Shown: positions 6,804 to 14,531, counted from the stretch's first letter. The stretch: 64,000 nt of DNA from an uncultured Oscillibacter sp. (GCA_910583785.1 CAJTZK010000007.1:62001-126000); one strand, 5' to 3'. The notes: a model not told the origin generated them from the sequence alone. Numbers and translations: made by a program.

Positions 6804-8219
6804 TTATGTCTCCGAACCCAGGCGGCTTTGGATCAGCGCCTTTTCCCGGGCCGTGGGTTCCCAGTCCATGCTGAGGCTCGTGATCCGGTCCGGGAAGCAC
6901 AAGAACCAGGAATTTATGGGACTGCCGTCCAGCCAGCGGCGGTAAACCGCCTCCGCCCCCCAGGGGGCCGGGTCCTCGGAAACGTACGCGTACCCTATGC
7001 CGTAGGACGAGCGCGGGACGGCGTCCTCCAGAAGCTCCTCCGCAACATCATCGTAGAACCACTGGAACCGGGGGATATAGACCGTATAGCTGAGGTGCAG
7101 GGAGCCGGGCCAGCCATCCTCCTCCGGACCGTTTTCAAGAGCTGTTTCCCAATAGCTCCATTCCGGCAGGAGAATGGACCCCTCCCGCCGACAGCTCCGT
7201 CTGACGTGCTCGTAAGGTTCCCCGGTCAGATCGGAGAGGGTCAGGGGGACGTCTTCCCGGGGATGTACGTCAAATTCCACGTTTTGATAGGTGTAGGTCT
7301 CGCCGCTTCCGCCGGAAAACCAGCCGAAACGGATGGCGCAGAACGTCAGCCCTCCGATGAGGGCAAAGGCCAGGATGAAGTCCACGGCCAGCGTCACCGC
7401 CATGTTGACGCCCTTGGAGGCCTTCCGCTTCCGCAGCGCCGCCGTGGTCCGCCGGACCAGGAAAACCAGCAGGATGAATTGGAGAATGTATGCCAGGAAG
7501 AAAAGGGCGTAGCCCCTGCCGCCGCCCAGCAGCTCCGCCAGCAGATACAGGGCCGACACAATCCCCACCAGGACCAGCCCGCTACGGTTGAGCCGCTGAT
7601 AAGCCCGGGTGTTGATGGGGACGCAGGTTCCGCCCTCCTCAATGGAGCGGCGGGACTGTTTCCGCCAGTGGTAGTAGTGGAGGAGGGTGTAAAGCTCCAG
7701 AAGGACCACTAGCAGGAACAACGCCCCGGAGAAGAGGTGGGCGTTGCTGGAGAACAGCCGGAGGATGTTTCCTGAGACCAGGGAGTAGACCAGGGAAGAG
7801 GACATCCAGAGGCCAATGAGCAGCAAAACGAGGTTGGCGGGGAGGAAGTTCTTCCTCATGGAGCGGTGGATGTTCTGAAGCCGCAGGACCTCGTCCGTCT
7901 CCAGGGGAACAGCGGCGGGGTCCTCCGTGGAAAAGATCTGCATCTGGAACCAATCGCAGGCCTTGGTCCACCCGGCGGCATTGCACAGCTCTTCCAGGGA
8001 TTCCTGCCCCTCCGTGGGGCCGGGGTTGAACTGGGAGGCCCCGGCGTTGTAAGTAACGGCGTAGCGGACCGGGGCCGGGTCCGCCCGGCGGTACTTCCAG
8101 AAGGTGTTCCCCGCCTTCTCCAGCCGCCAGCCCTGGGCCGCCATGGCGGAGAGGTGGTCCTCCACCCCCCGGTAGTCATAGAGCTGAAACGTGTTCCAGC
8201 GATAGGCCACATTTTTCAT
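6804..8219 (-). CDS. DUF2812 domain membrane protein
   Basis: A 471-residue protein. Residues 1-120 are a DUF2812 domain (WNTFQLYDYRGVEDHLSAMAAQGWRLEKAG), a globular domain of unknown function that typically accompanies PadR regulators. Then come five hydrophobic segments starting at about residues 135, 175, 225, 250 and 285, followed by a C-terminal extracytoplasmic or cytoplasmic part of about 160 residues. It starts at ATG 8219, overlapping the padR stop by 4 bp, with the GGAGGACC site inside padR. The pair is translated together and is likely repressed by PadR. The inducer is unknown. Confidence 0.85.
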   Translation of the reverse strand: MKNVAYRWNTFQLYDYRGVEDHLSAMAAQGWRLEKAGNTFWKYRRADPAPVRYAVTYNAGASQFNPGPTEGQESLEELCNAAGWTKACDWFQMQIFSTEDPAAVPLETDEVLRLQNIHRSMRKNFLPANLVLLLIGLWMSSSLVYSLVSGNILRLFSSNAHLFSGALFLLVVLLELYTLLHYYHWRKQSRRSIEEGGTCVPINTRAYQRLNRSGLVLVGIVSALYLLAELLGGGRGYALFFLAYILQFILLVFLVRRTTAALRKRKASKGVNMAVTLAVDFILAFALIGGLTFCAIRFGWFSGGSGETYTYQNVEFDVHPREDVPLTLSDLTGEPYEHVRRSCRREGSILLPEWSYWETALENGPEEDGWPGSLHLSYTVYIPRFQWFYDDVAEELLEDAVPRSSYGIGYAYVSEDPAPWGAEAVYRRWLDGSPINSWFLCFPDRITSLSMDWEPTAREKALIQSRLGSET

Positions 8220-8539
8220 TTCAGGTCCTCCTCTCCCGCGCAGGTCTTGTAATCCCCGGTCAGCGCCAGCAGGCGGAGGTATTCCGCCCGCAGGGTCTCC
8301 CGGCCCTTGTCCGTAATGAGGTAGCTCCGTTTCCGGCCCGACACGCTGGTCTCCCGGATCATCCCCGCCTGCTGGAAGCTGTCCAGGAGGTTGTACAGGG
8401 TGCCGGGCCCCAGGCCCACCCGCCCGTGGGTCAGGGCGGACACCCGGGTCATGATGTCCGTGCCGCAGCGCTCCTCCCGGAGGGTGAGGAGGATGTAGAA
8501 CATCGGCTCTGTCAGGGTTTGAAACTTCTCTCTCGCCAC
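8216..8539 (-). CDS. PadR family transcriptional regulator
   Basis: A 107-residue winged-helix repressor of the short PadR class: TEPMFYILLTLREERCGTDIM, then LGPGTLYNLLDSFQQAGMI and the wing SGRKRSYLITDKGRE. I use GTG 8539 because an AGGAGG lies 6 nt upstream and the family starts here; an open frame extends further upstream but crosses the promoter. The gene sits behind a promoter whose spacer and start region hold two matching palindromes, so autorepression is very likely. Cotranscribed with the DUF2812 membrane protein. Confidence 0.92.
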   Translation of the reverse strand: MAREKFQTLTEPMFYILLTLREERCGTDIMTRVSALTHGRVGLGPGTLYNLLDSFQQAGMIRETSVSGRKRSYLITDKGRETLRAEYLRLLALTGDYKTCAGEEDLK

Positions 8540-8551
8540 GGCGCACCTCCT

Positions 8552-8608
8552 AATATCGAATATCGTTATTACTGAATACAGTATAATATCGAACATCGAT
8601 ATTGTCAA
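8552..8608 (-). promoter_or_regulatory. padR promoter with two palindromic operators
   Basis: On the minus strand TTGACA (8603-8608), a 17-bp spacer and TATACT (8580-8585). Operator O1, AATATCGA-N3-TCGATATT (8585-8603), is a perfect palindrome filling the spacer. Operator O2 (8552-8570) has the same half-sites with one mismatch and lies between the -10 and the ribosome site. The shared 8-bp half-sites argue for a single dimeric repressor, presumably PadR. Confidence 0.85.
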
Positions 8609-8658
8609 GTGGCAACGGAAAAAGAGCGTCAAAAAACCGCCCCCTGGGGCGGCGGAAA

Positions 8659-8687
8659 TTGACGGGCGGCGGACGGTATGGTAGGAT
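8659..8687 (+). promoter_or_regulatory. Promoter-like sequence upstream of a structured region
   Basis: TTGACG, 17-bp spacer, TAGGAT on the plus strand. It would start a transcript near 8694 that runs through the stem-loops at 8719-8918. Confidence 0.45.
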
Positions 8688-8718
8688 GGTGGCAGAAGGA
8701 CGCTGCTGCATGGAAGCG

Positions 8719-8918
8719 GTCAGTCCACCGTTTGCACCTCTGCGCAAACCCAACATGGGGGGAGGTGGCGTGGATGTGGAAGAAACGGCTTTTTACTGTG
8801 CTGCGGTTCGTGGTGTTTCCACCATGGCATCGCTGCTACTTACCACAAAAGCGTGTTGACCGCCCGGCCTGCCCCCGAGCGGTCAACTGTGAACTAGTTG
8901 GCTGAACCGGACTGACCG
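8719..8918 (+). ncRNA. Candidate structured RNA
   Basis: CGGTCAGTCC (8719-8728) can pair with GGACTGACCG (8909-8918) and close a domain. Inside are a hairpin GTTTGC/GCAAAC (near 8730-8750), a short GGTG/CACC hairpin near 8812 and a strong hairpin GTTGACCGC/GCGGTCAAC (8855-8887). A promoter-like sequence precedes it and a GC hairpin follows at 8957-8989. I recognise no known RNA family. It also contains the short reading frame at 8774-8905, so coding and non-coding readings compete. Confidence 0.35.
8774..8905 (+). CDS. Possible 43-residue basic peptide
   Basis: ATG 8774 has GGAGGTGG 5 nt upstream and opens a 43-codon frame encoding a basic, hydrophobic peptide (MWKKRLFTVLRFVVF start, then Pro/Cys-rich). 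No family is recognised. It lies inside the candidate structured RNA between a plausible promoter and a hairpin. It may be chance. Confidence 0.2.
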   Translation: MWKKRLFTVLRFVVFPPWHRCYLPQKRVDRPACPRAVNCELVG

Positions 8919-8956
8919 TTTTGCAGCGGCGTACTTCTATGTTCATTATACGGATT

Positions 8957-8989
8957 CGCCCTGGTTTTGGCATTGACAAAACCAGGGCG
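8957..8989. terminator. GC hairpin between the structured region and the ABC exporter
   Basis: Stem CGCCCTGGTTTTG/CAAAACCAGGGCG is 13 bp and perfect. Only TTT follows on the plus strand and no T-run on the minus strand, so termination is likely but weak. It could serve the leftward ABC genes or the rightward transcript. Confidence 0.45.
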
Positions 8990-9005
8990 TTTGGGGAAAG
9001 AAGCC

Positions 9006-10883
9006 CTACGCCAGCTCCTCCAGTCCCGTATAGAGCTGGTAGTACCGCCCCTTCTGTTCCAGCAGGCTGTCGTGGTCCCCCCGCTCGATGATCTCCCCTT
9101 GCTCCAGGACCATGATGGCCTTGGCGTTGCGGACGGTGGAAAGCCGGTGGGCGATGACGAACACGGTCCGGCCCGCCATGAGGCGGTCCATGCCCTTTTC
9201 GATCAGCTTCTCCGTCCGGGTATCGATGGAACTGGTGGCCTCGTCCAGAATCAGCACCGGGGGATTGGCGCAGGCCGCCCGGGCGATGTTCAAAAGCTGC
9301 CGCTCCCCCTGGCTGAGGCTGCCGCCGTCTCCGGAGAGGACGGTCTGGTAGCCCTGGGGCAGGTGGCGGATAAAGCCGTCGGCTCCCGCCAGCCGGGCGG
9401 CGGCTTCCACCTCTTCATCCGTGGCGTCCAGCCGCCCGTAGCGGATGTTGTCCGCCACGGTCCCGGTGAACAGGTGGGTGTCCTGGAGCACCACGCCCAG
9501 GGAGCGCCGAAGGGACTCCTTGGCAATGTCCTTCACGTCCAGCCCGTCGTAGGTGATGGTTCCGCCCTGGATTTCGTAGAAGCGGTTGATGAGGCTGGTG
9601 ATGGTGGTTTTCCCCGCGCCAGTGGAGCCCACGAAGGCAATCTTCTGCCCGGGCTTGGCAAAGAGGGATACGTCGTGAAGGATGGTCCGGTCCTCGTCGT
9701 AGCCGAAGGACACGTGGCTGAACCGCACGTCCCCCCGGAGGGGGACCAGGGTTCCATCGGGCTTCAGCCAGGCCCAGGTATTGGTGTCCCGGTGGACCCG
9801 GGCGAGGGCCCCGCTTTCGTCCTCCGCCGCCCGGACCAGGCGGATTTTGCCCTGGTCGTCCTCCGGCGGGGTCTCCATGATCTCAAAGATGCGCTCCGCG
9901 CCAGCCACGGCGGAGAGGAGGGTGTTTACCTGCTGGGAAATCTGGGTGATGGGCTGGCCCACCTGCCGGGAGTACTGGAGGAAGGCCGCCAGGCCCCCCA
10001 GGTCCCCGTTCCGGATGGCCAGGAGCCCGCCGACGCAGCAGGTGACGGCGTAATTGATATAGTTCAGGTTTCCCATGGCGGGCATCATCATCCCGGCGAA
10101 GACCTGGGCCCGCGTGGCCGCGTCCCGGTATGCCTCGTTCCGCCGCTGGAACCCCTCCTGGGCCTCCCGCTCGTGGTTAAAGACCTTGATGACCTTCTGG
10201 CCCTCGATCATTTCCTCGATATAGCCGTTGACCTCTCCCAGGGCCTTCTGCTGGTCGGCGAAATACCGCCGGGAGCGGGAGCCGATGGTTTTCACCACCA
10301 GCAGCATCACCGCCAGGGTGGCGAAGGTGACCAGGGTCAGCGGGGGACTGAGGACCAGCATCATGGCGATGGTGCCGGAGAAGTTCAGCGTACAGGAGAC
10401 CAGGCTTCCGAAGCTGTTGTTCAGGGCCTCGGAGACGGTTTCAATGTCGTTGGTATAGCGGCTCATCAGCTCGCCATGGGTGTGGGTGTCAAAAAATTTC
10501 AGGGGCAGGTCCTGCATGTTCCCGAAGAGGTCCGCCCGGATTTTTGCCACGGTGGTCTGGGAAATGTGGACCATGATACGGCTGTAGCCGAAGGTGCATA
10601 CCGCGCCCAGTACGTACACCATAGCCATGACGGCTAGCATCCTGGCAAGGCCCGGGAAGTCGCCGGGGAGAATATAGTCGTTGATCAGGGGGCGGATCAG
10701 GTAGGAGCCTCCCACGGTGCAGGCGGAGCTGGCAACCAGCAGCGCCGCTACCAGGACCAGGTGGAGCTTGTAGCGTCCCAGGTAGCGCATGAGCTTCCCC
10801 AGGGTGCCCCGGATGTTCTTGGGCTTGCGGAAGCCGCCGCCGGGACCGCCGGGTCCGTGGGGGCCGGGTCCGTGCTTAGCCAT
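9006..10883 (-). CDS. Heterodimeric ABC exporter subunit (canonical ATPase site)
   Basis: A 625-residue fused permease-ATPase of the multidrug/lipid exporter class. After a Gly/Pro/His-rich N-terminus come six membrane segments (about residues 40-340) and a nucleotide-binding domain (about 390-620). Walker A reads GSTGAGKTT, the signature is LSQGERQL, Walker B is VLILDEATSS with the catalytic Glu, and the H-loop is VIAHRLST. Its start overlaps the upstream partner gene by 8 bp. The two subunits and the MarR gene form the familiar YheIH/YfiBC type of repressor-exporter operon. The substrate cannot be told; drugs or lipids are typical. Confidence 0.93.
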   Translation of the reverse strand: MAKHGPGPHGPGGPGGGFRKPKNIRGTLGKLMRYLGRYKLHLVLVAALLVASSACTVGGSYLIRPLINDYILPGDFPGLARMLAVMAMVYVLGAVCTFGYSRIMVHISQTTVAKIRADLFGNMQDLPLKFFDTHTHGELMSRYTNDIETVSEALNNSFGSLVSCTLNFSGTIAMMLVLSPPLTLVTFATLAVMLLVVKTIGSRSRRYFADQQKALGEVNGYIEEMIEGQKVIKVFNHEREAQEGFQRRNEAYRDAATRAQVFAGMMMPAMGNLNYINYAVTCCVGGLLAIRNGDLGGLAAFLQYSRQVGQPITQISQQVNTLLSAVAGAERIFEIMETPPEDDQGKIRLVRAAEDESGALARVHRDTNTWAWLKPDGTLVPLRGDVRFSHVSFGYDEDRTILHDVSLFAKPGQKIAFVGSTGAGKTTITSLINRFYEIQGGTITYDGLDVKDIAKESLRRSLGVVLQDTHLFTGTVADNIRYGRLDATDEEVEAAARLAGADGFIRHLPQGYQTVLSGDGGSLSQGERQLLNIARAACANPPVLILDEATSSIDTRTEKLIEKGMDRLMAGRTVFVIAHRLSTVRNAKAIMVLEQGEIIERGDHDSLLEQKGRYYQLYTGLEELA

Positions 10884-12627
10884 CGATGCTTCCTCCTTCC
10901 TGCTGGGACTGGTAAACCTCCCGGTAGATACCGCAGGCCTCCATCAGCTCCTCGTGGGTGCCCTGGGCGGCGATGCGCCCGCCGTCCATCACCAGGATTA
11001 GGTCCGCCTCCCGGACGGAGGCCACCCGCTGGGCGATGATGAGCTTGGTGGCGTCTTTCAATTCGCTGGCGAAGGCCGCCCGGATGCTGGCGTCCGTGGC
11101 GGTGTCCACGGCGCTGGTGGAGTCGTCCAGAATCAGCACCTTGGGCTTTTTCAAAATGGCCCGGGCGATGCAGAGCCGCTGCTTCTGCCCGCCGGAGACG
11201 TTCACGCCCCCCTGGCCCAGGTCCGTGTCCAGGCCCCCGGGCATCCGCTCCAGGAATTCGTCGGCGCAGGCGGCCCGGCAGGCGGCCCAGAGTTCCTCCT
11301 CCGTGGCCTCCGGGTTGCCCCAGAGGAGGTTTTCCCGGATGGTTCCGGTGAACAGGGTGTTTTTTTGCAGCACCATGCTGACGGACTCCCGGAGGCTCTC
11401 CATGGTGTAAGCGGCCACGGGCCTTCCGCCCACGGAGACGGTGCCCTGATCCGCCTCGTAGAGCCGGGGGATCAGGGAGACCAGGGAGGTCTTGCCGCTC
11501 CCGGTGCCCCCCAGGATTCCCACGGTGCTGCCCGGGGGGATGTGGAGGCTGATGTCCTCCAGAATCCACCCGGGGCTTTCCGCGCTGTATTTGAAGGACA
11601 CGTGGTCGAAGTCAATAGAGCCGTCGGCGGGCTCCAGAGGGAGGCCATCCTTCCCGGGCTCCGCCCCGCTGTCGGTGATGGCGGGCGCCTCGCCCAGGAC
11701 CTCCGCCACCCGCTTGGCGCAGGCTACGGTGCGGGTCAGCATCATGAAGATCATGGAGACCATCATGAGGGACATCATGATCTGGGTGATATAGGTAAAG
11801 TAGGTGATGAGCTTCCCCGCTTCCAGGGTTCCGGCGTAAACCATCTGCCCGCCGTACCACATGACGGCGATGATGGTGCCGTAAATAATCAGCATCATCA
11901 AGGGCATATTGATGACCACCTTGCCAAAGGCCCGGAGGGAGGTGTTTTTCAGGTCGTCGTTGCGCTGCTGGAACTTCATCCGCTCCCGGTCCTCCCGGAC
12001 GAAGGATTTCACCACCCGGATGCCCGCCAGATTCTCCTGCACCACCAGGTTCAGCGCGTCGGTCTTCTCCTGGAGGGAGCGGAAGAGGGGCCCGGTGGTC
12101 ACCAGGAGCACCGCCACCACCACTGCCAGCAGGGGCAGGGCCACAAGGAAGATGTTGCTGAGCCGGACGCTGATACGGATGGAGAAAAACAGGGCGGAAA
12201 CCAGCATCACCGGGGCCCGGACCATCAGGCGCATGGACATCATCAGGGACATCTGCAAATTGTGCACATCGTTGGTGAGCCGGGTCACCAGGGAAGCGGT
12301 GGAGAAGCGCTCGATGTTGGAAAAGGCAAAGGTCTGGATATGGCCGTATTCCGCCCGGCGGAGGCTGGCGCCAAACCCCATGCCGGCCACCGACGAGGCC
12401 ACCGCCGCCCCCAGGCCGAAGCACAGGGAGGCCACCGCCAGGGCCACCATCAGCCCGCCCTTCCGCAGGATGTAGGCCTGGTCCCCGCTGGCGATTCCGA
12501 CGTCCACGATGTCGCTCATCACCAGGGGAATCAGCAGCTCAAAAACGGCCTCCATGGCGCTGCACGCCACGCCCAGGGCAATCCACAGGGCATAGGGCCG
12601 GGCGTGGGGCCAGAGTGTGTGTTTCAT
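10876..12627 (-). CDS. Heterodimeric ABC exporter subunit (degenerate Walker B)
   Basis: A 583-residue fused permease-ATPase. Six membrane segments (about 15-310) precede a nucleotide-binding domain with Walker A GGTGSGKTS and signature VSGGQKQRL. The Walker B continuation reads VLILDDSTSAVD, so the usual catalytic Glu is Asp, and the H-loop His is replaced (IIAQRVAS). This is the pattern of the non-canonical half of heterodimeric exporters. It therefore needs the 9006-10883 subunit for ATP turnover. ATG 12627 overlaps the marR stop by 4 bp. Confidence 0.93.
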   Translation of the reverse strand: MKHTLWPHARPYALWIALGVACSAMEAVFELLIPLVMSDIVDVGIASGDQAYILRKGGLMVALAVASLCFGLGAAVASSVAGMGFGASLRRAEYGHIQTFAFSNIERFSTASLVTRLTNDVHNLQMSLMMSMRLMVRAPVMLVSALFFSIRISVRLSNIFLVALPLLAVVVAVLLVTTGPLFRSLQEKTDALNLVVQENLAGIRVVKSFVREDRERMKFQQRNDDLKNTSLRAFGKVVINMPLMMLIIYGTIIAVMWYGGQMVYAGTLEAGKLITYFTYITQIMMSLMMVSMIFMMLTRTVACAKRVAEVLGEAPAITDSGAEPGKDGLPLEPADGSIDFDHVSFKYSAESPGWILEDISLHIPPGSTVGILGGTGSGKTSLVSLIPRLYEADQGTVSVGGRPVAAYTMESLRESVSMVLQKNTLFTGTIRENLLWGNPEATEEELWAACRAACADEFLERMPGGLDTDLGQGGVNVSGGQKQRLCIARAILKKPKVLILDDSTSAVDTATDASIRAAFASELKDATKLIIAQRVASVREADLILVMDGGRIAAQGTHEELMEACGIYREVYQSQQEGGSIDG

Positions 12628-13064
12628 GTCTCGGAATCCTCCTTGAGATTTTGGATAACGCGGTCCAGAAGGGCCCGCAGGGTTTCCCGTTCCTCCTGGG
12701 TGAAGCCCCGGACCATGGCGTCCTCCACGTCTAAAAAGCTCCTCTGGAACAGGGCCTGCTGCTCCGCCCCCTTCTCCGTCAGGGTAATCAGGCGGCGGCG
12801 GGCGTCCCGCCCGCTGACGGAGCGGCGGACCAGGCCCTTTTCCTCCATCCGGTCCAAAACGCCGTTGACGGTGGAGGGCTTTACCCGGAGGAACCCGGCC
12901 AGCTCATGCTGGGGAACCTGTCCGCCGTGCTGCTGGAGATAGAGGAGGACGTGGGTCTGGACAGGCGTCACGTCGTATTGGGAAACCCGGGCGTCCATAT
13001 TGGCCTTGGACAGCTTGGCCGCCCAGCCCAGGGCGGGACCCAGGCCCCTACAGCAATTGTCCAT
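12624..13064 (-). CDS. MarR family transcriptional regulator
   Basis: A 146-residue winged-helix protein: QTHVLLYLQQHGGQVPQHELAGFL, then the recognition helix region KPSTVNGVLDRMEEKGLVRR and the wing SGRDARRRLITLTEKG. It heads the operon with the two ABC exporter genes. It starts at ATG 13064 with AGGGAG upstream. Its promoter is overlapped by a double GCTAA-N3-TTAGC palindrome, so it probably represses its own operon and is relieved by the exported compound. Ligand unknown. Confidence 0.93.
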   Translation of the reverse strand: MDNCCRGLGPALGWAAKLSKANMDARVSQYDVTPVQTHVLLYLQQHGGQVPQHELAGFLRVKPSTVNGVLDRMEEKGLVRRSVSGRDARRRLITLTEKGAEQQALFQRSFLDVEDAMVRGFTQEERETLRALLDRVIQNLKEDSET

Positions 13065-13112
13065 GCGATCAGCTCCCTATGCCCGTCCCCGGAGGGACAA
13101 GGCCATTAGTGT

Positions 13113-13161
13113 GCTAAATGTTAGCGCGCTAAATATTAGCATAGCCTAACAGAGTTGTCAA
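13113..13161 (-). promoter_or_regulatory. marR-ABC promoter and operator
   Basis: On the minus strand TTGACA (13156-13161), 17-bp spacer, TAATAT (13133-13138). Two GCTAA-N3-TTAGC palindromes (13113-13125 and 13128-13140) abut and create a central TTAGCGCGCTAA. The second covers the -10. Binding there would block the polymerase. Confidence 0.85.
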
Positions 13162-13212
13162 GGGTGGAATCTGGATAATTTTTGAACGATTTGTAAATAT
13201 CAGGGATCAGAA

Positions 13213-13222
13213 TTTGTCGAAT
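13213..13222 (+). promoter_or_regulatory. Candidate Spo0A box upstream of a small RNA
   Basis: TTTGTCGAAT matches nine of ten bases of the 0A-box consensus TTTGTCGAAA. It lies 33 bp before the -35 of the small-RNA promoter and about 50 bp before the -35 of the opposite marR promoter. Confidence 0.45.
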
Positions 13223-13254
13223 GTAAACAAAGTGTGAAGCTTCGGGGAAAGGCG

Positions 13255-13283
13255 TTGACAATTGGGAGACTCGCCGTTATGAT
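13255..13283 (+). promoter_or_regulatory. Promoter of the small RNA
   Basis: TTGACA, 17-bp spacer, TATGAT: a near-consensus vegetative promoter with no protein gene behind it, only the hairpins at 13292-13308 and 13350-13385. Confidence 0.75.
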
Positions 13284-13289
13284 AAACCC

Positions 13290-13393
13290 AACAAGCGGAA
13301 ACCGCTTGCTGACCCCACCATTTTCCCTCTCCTTTCTCTATACCATACAGGAAAGCGGGCTGTCCGGAAGGACGGCCCGCTTTCCTGCCTTTT
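13290..13393 (+). ncRNA. Probable small regulatory RNA of about 105 nt
   Basis: The interval between the promoter and a strong terminator has no start codon with a ribosome site. A tight 5' hairpin CAAGCGG-AAA-CCGCTTG (13292-13308) is followed by a single-stranded, C/U-rich stretch (GACCCCACCATTTTCCCTCTCCTTTCTC type, about 13310-13340) and then the terminator stem. A C/U-rich linker between two hairpins is the usual form of an sRNA that pairs with GGAGG ribosome sites. I do not recognise it as a known family. Confidence 0.6.
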
Positions 13394-13394
13394 T
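13350..13394 (+). terminator. Terminator of the small RNA
   Basis: A long stem GGAAAGCGGGC/GCCCGCTTTCC (13350-13385) with a pyrimidine-purine loop region, followed by TGCCTTTTT. Confidence 0.85.
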
Positions 13395-13658
13395 GGGGGG
13401 TGTCCCCGCCCTTGCGGGGGGATTTTTGGGGGTATCGAATGGACTCCTCCTCTTTCCGCTGGCGTACCTTGGCAGTTGGGGAGCATTGCCCAACCTGGCT
13501 TTTGGCGTGGCGGCCACTGTGAAGGCGGACACGCAGGCCCGCCCCTGCAAGGGGTTCTGCTGATAGAAATGAAGACCTTGGAGGAAGGGCCTGACCTGGG
13601 GTTCAGGCCCTGCGCGGAGGGCTCTGCTCCTATTAAATTTGTCGTATATCAATTTAAT
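13395..13658. other. Intergenic region without a recognised gene
   Basis: About 260 bp between the small-RNA terminator and the DUF2975 operator. It holds short GC-rich inverted repeats (CCCCGCCCTTGCGGGGGG near 13403, GGGCCTGACC...GGTTCAGGCCC near 13588). I see no coding frame with a ribosome site and no known RNA. Confidence 0.5.
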
Positions 13659-13712
13659 TTTATCGTAAAACGATAAATATTTATTGACAAGCAAAGCGGC
13701 CTGTGGTAGGAT
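13659..13712 (+). promoter_or_regulatory. Operator and promoter of the DUF2975 cassette
   Basis: TTTATCGT-N3-ACGATAAA (13659-13677) is a perfect palindrome placed directly upstream of TTGACA (13684-13689), 17-bp spacer, TAGGAT (13707-13712). The most likely binder is the XRE regulator encoded in the same operon. Confidence 0.75.
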
Positions 13713-13736
13713 ACCAGAAAAAGGAGGCTTGGTGCC

Positions 13737-13916
13737 ATGAGTTTGACTATGATTTTGATTCCGGCTGCGCTGGCCCTGGCCCTGTGGGGCGGTGCCATGG
13801 CCATCAGTGGCTTCCGGCGGGGAAACAAGCTGGAACTCTTTTCCGCCGCCGGGGCCTTCGCCCTGCTGGGGGTGGGTATGGCCGTGCTGATGGAGTTCAT
13901 CACAAGGCCGCTGTGA
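13737..13916 (+). CDS. Small membrane protein, two segments
   Basis: A 59-residue protein with two hydrophobic helices (about 3-24 and 34-55) separated by a short basic loop FRRGNK. Start ATG 13737 follows AAGGAGGC. It is the first gene of the DUF2975-XRE-DUF4173 unit, 14 bp before the next gene. I do not know the family; similar tiny membrane proteins accompany DUF2975 genes. Confidence 0.75.
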   Translation: MSLTMILIPAALALALWGGAMAISGFRRGNKLELFSAAGAFALLGVGMAVLMEFITRPL

Positions 13917-13930
13917 GAGGGGGAAAGACG

Positions 13931-14521
13931 ATGGAAAAGATTCCGGTTCAAAAAATTGCCCGGGTGCTCTATGCCCTGGTGCTGGCGGCTCTGGTGTGCA
14001 ATGTGATCGCGCTGCTGGAAGTTCCCTTTTTTGTTTGGTCTGGAAACCGGATACCGGACGTTATGCGCGTCTATACGGACGACGCACTCCTGGTGGGAGA
14101 GGACCACATGGTCCTGGCCTTCTTGATGGGGGGCGTGGTGAGCTGGAAGGAGGGCTGGTGGAACTTTTTTGATACCTACCAGACCGTGCTGACCCTGTTC
14201 CTCCTCTTCTCGGGCTGTAGCACCGCCGTCATCCTCTGGCAGGCCCGGCGGGTAATGAAGAGCATCCTCCGGGGGGAGCCCTTCGCGGGGGCGAACGCCG
14301 TCAGCCTGCGGCGGGCCGCCTGGGCTTGCTTCCTCATCGCCGGGGCGGCGCTGGCCCGGGTGGCGTTCAGCGTGTGCTACTACCAGTCCCTCCAGCCCCT
14401 GGCCACCTACAACGCCCTCTTTGTGCCCATGTTTGCCATGGGGGGCCTGCTGTGTCTCGTCATGTCCGCCCTCTTCCGCCAGGCGGCGGAACTGAAGGCG
14501 GAGAATGACCTGACCATTTGA
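13931..14521 (+). CDS. DUF2975 domain membrane protein
   Basis: A 196-residue protein with four membrane segments (about residues 10-32, 72-95, 130-152 and 160-182). The order and the loop between segments fit the DUF2975 family, whose function is not known and which is nearly always encoded next to a YozG-type XRE regulator, as here. Start ATG 13931 follows GGGGAAAG. The stop overlaps the ribosome site of the regulator gene, so translation is coupled. Confidence 0.82.
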   Translation: MEKIPVQKIARVLYALVLAALVCNVIALLEVPFFVWSGNRIPDVMRVYTDDALLVGEDHMVLAFLMGGVVSWKEGWWNFFDTYQTVLTLFLLFSGCSTAVILWQARRVMKSILRGEPFAGANAVSLRRAAWACFLIAGAALARVAFSVCYYQSLQPLATYNALFVPMFAMGGLLCLVMSALFRQAAELKAENDLTI

Positions 14522-14531
14522 GGTGGCCGCC

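Noticed and set aside
8719..8918. 6S RNA as identity of the structured region
   Set aside because: Beyond the closing 10 bp the two halves do not pair into the long interrupted helix with central bubble that 6S RNA requires.
11365..12942. A long plus-strand open frame antisense to the ABC exporter and marR genes
   Set aside because: Its product is His/Gly/Gln-rich low-complexity sequence typical of antisense GC-rich codons; the minus strand encodes clear ABC and MarR motifs.
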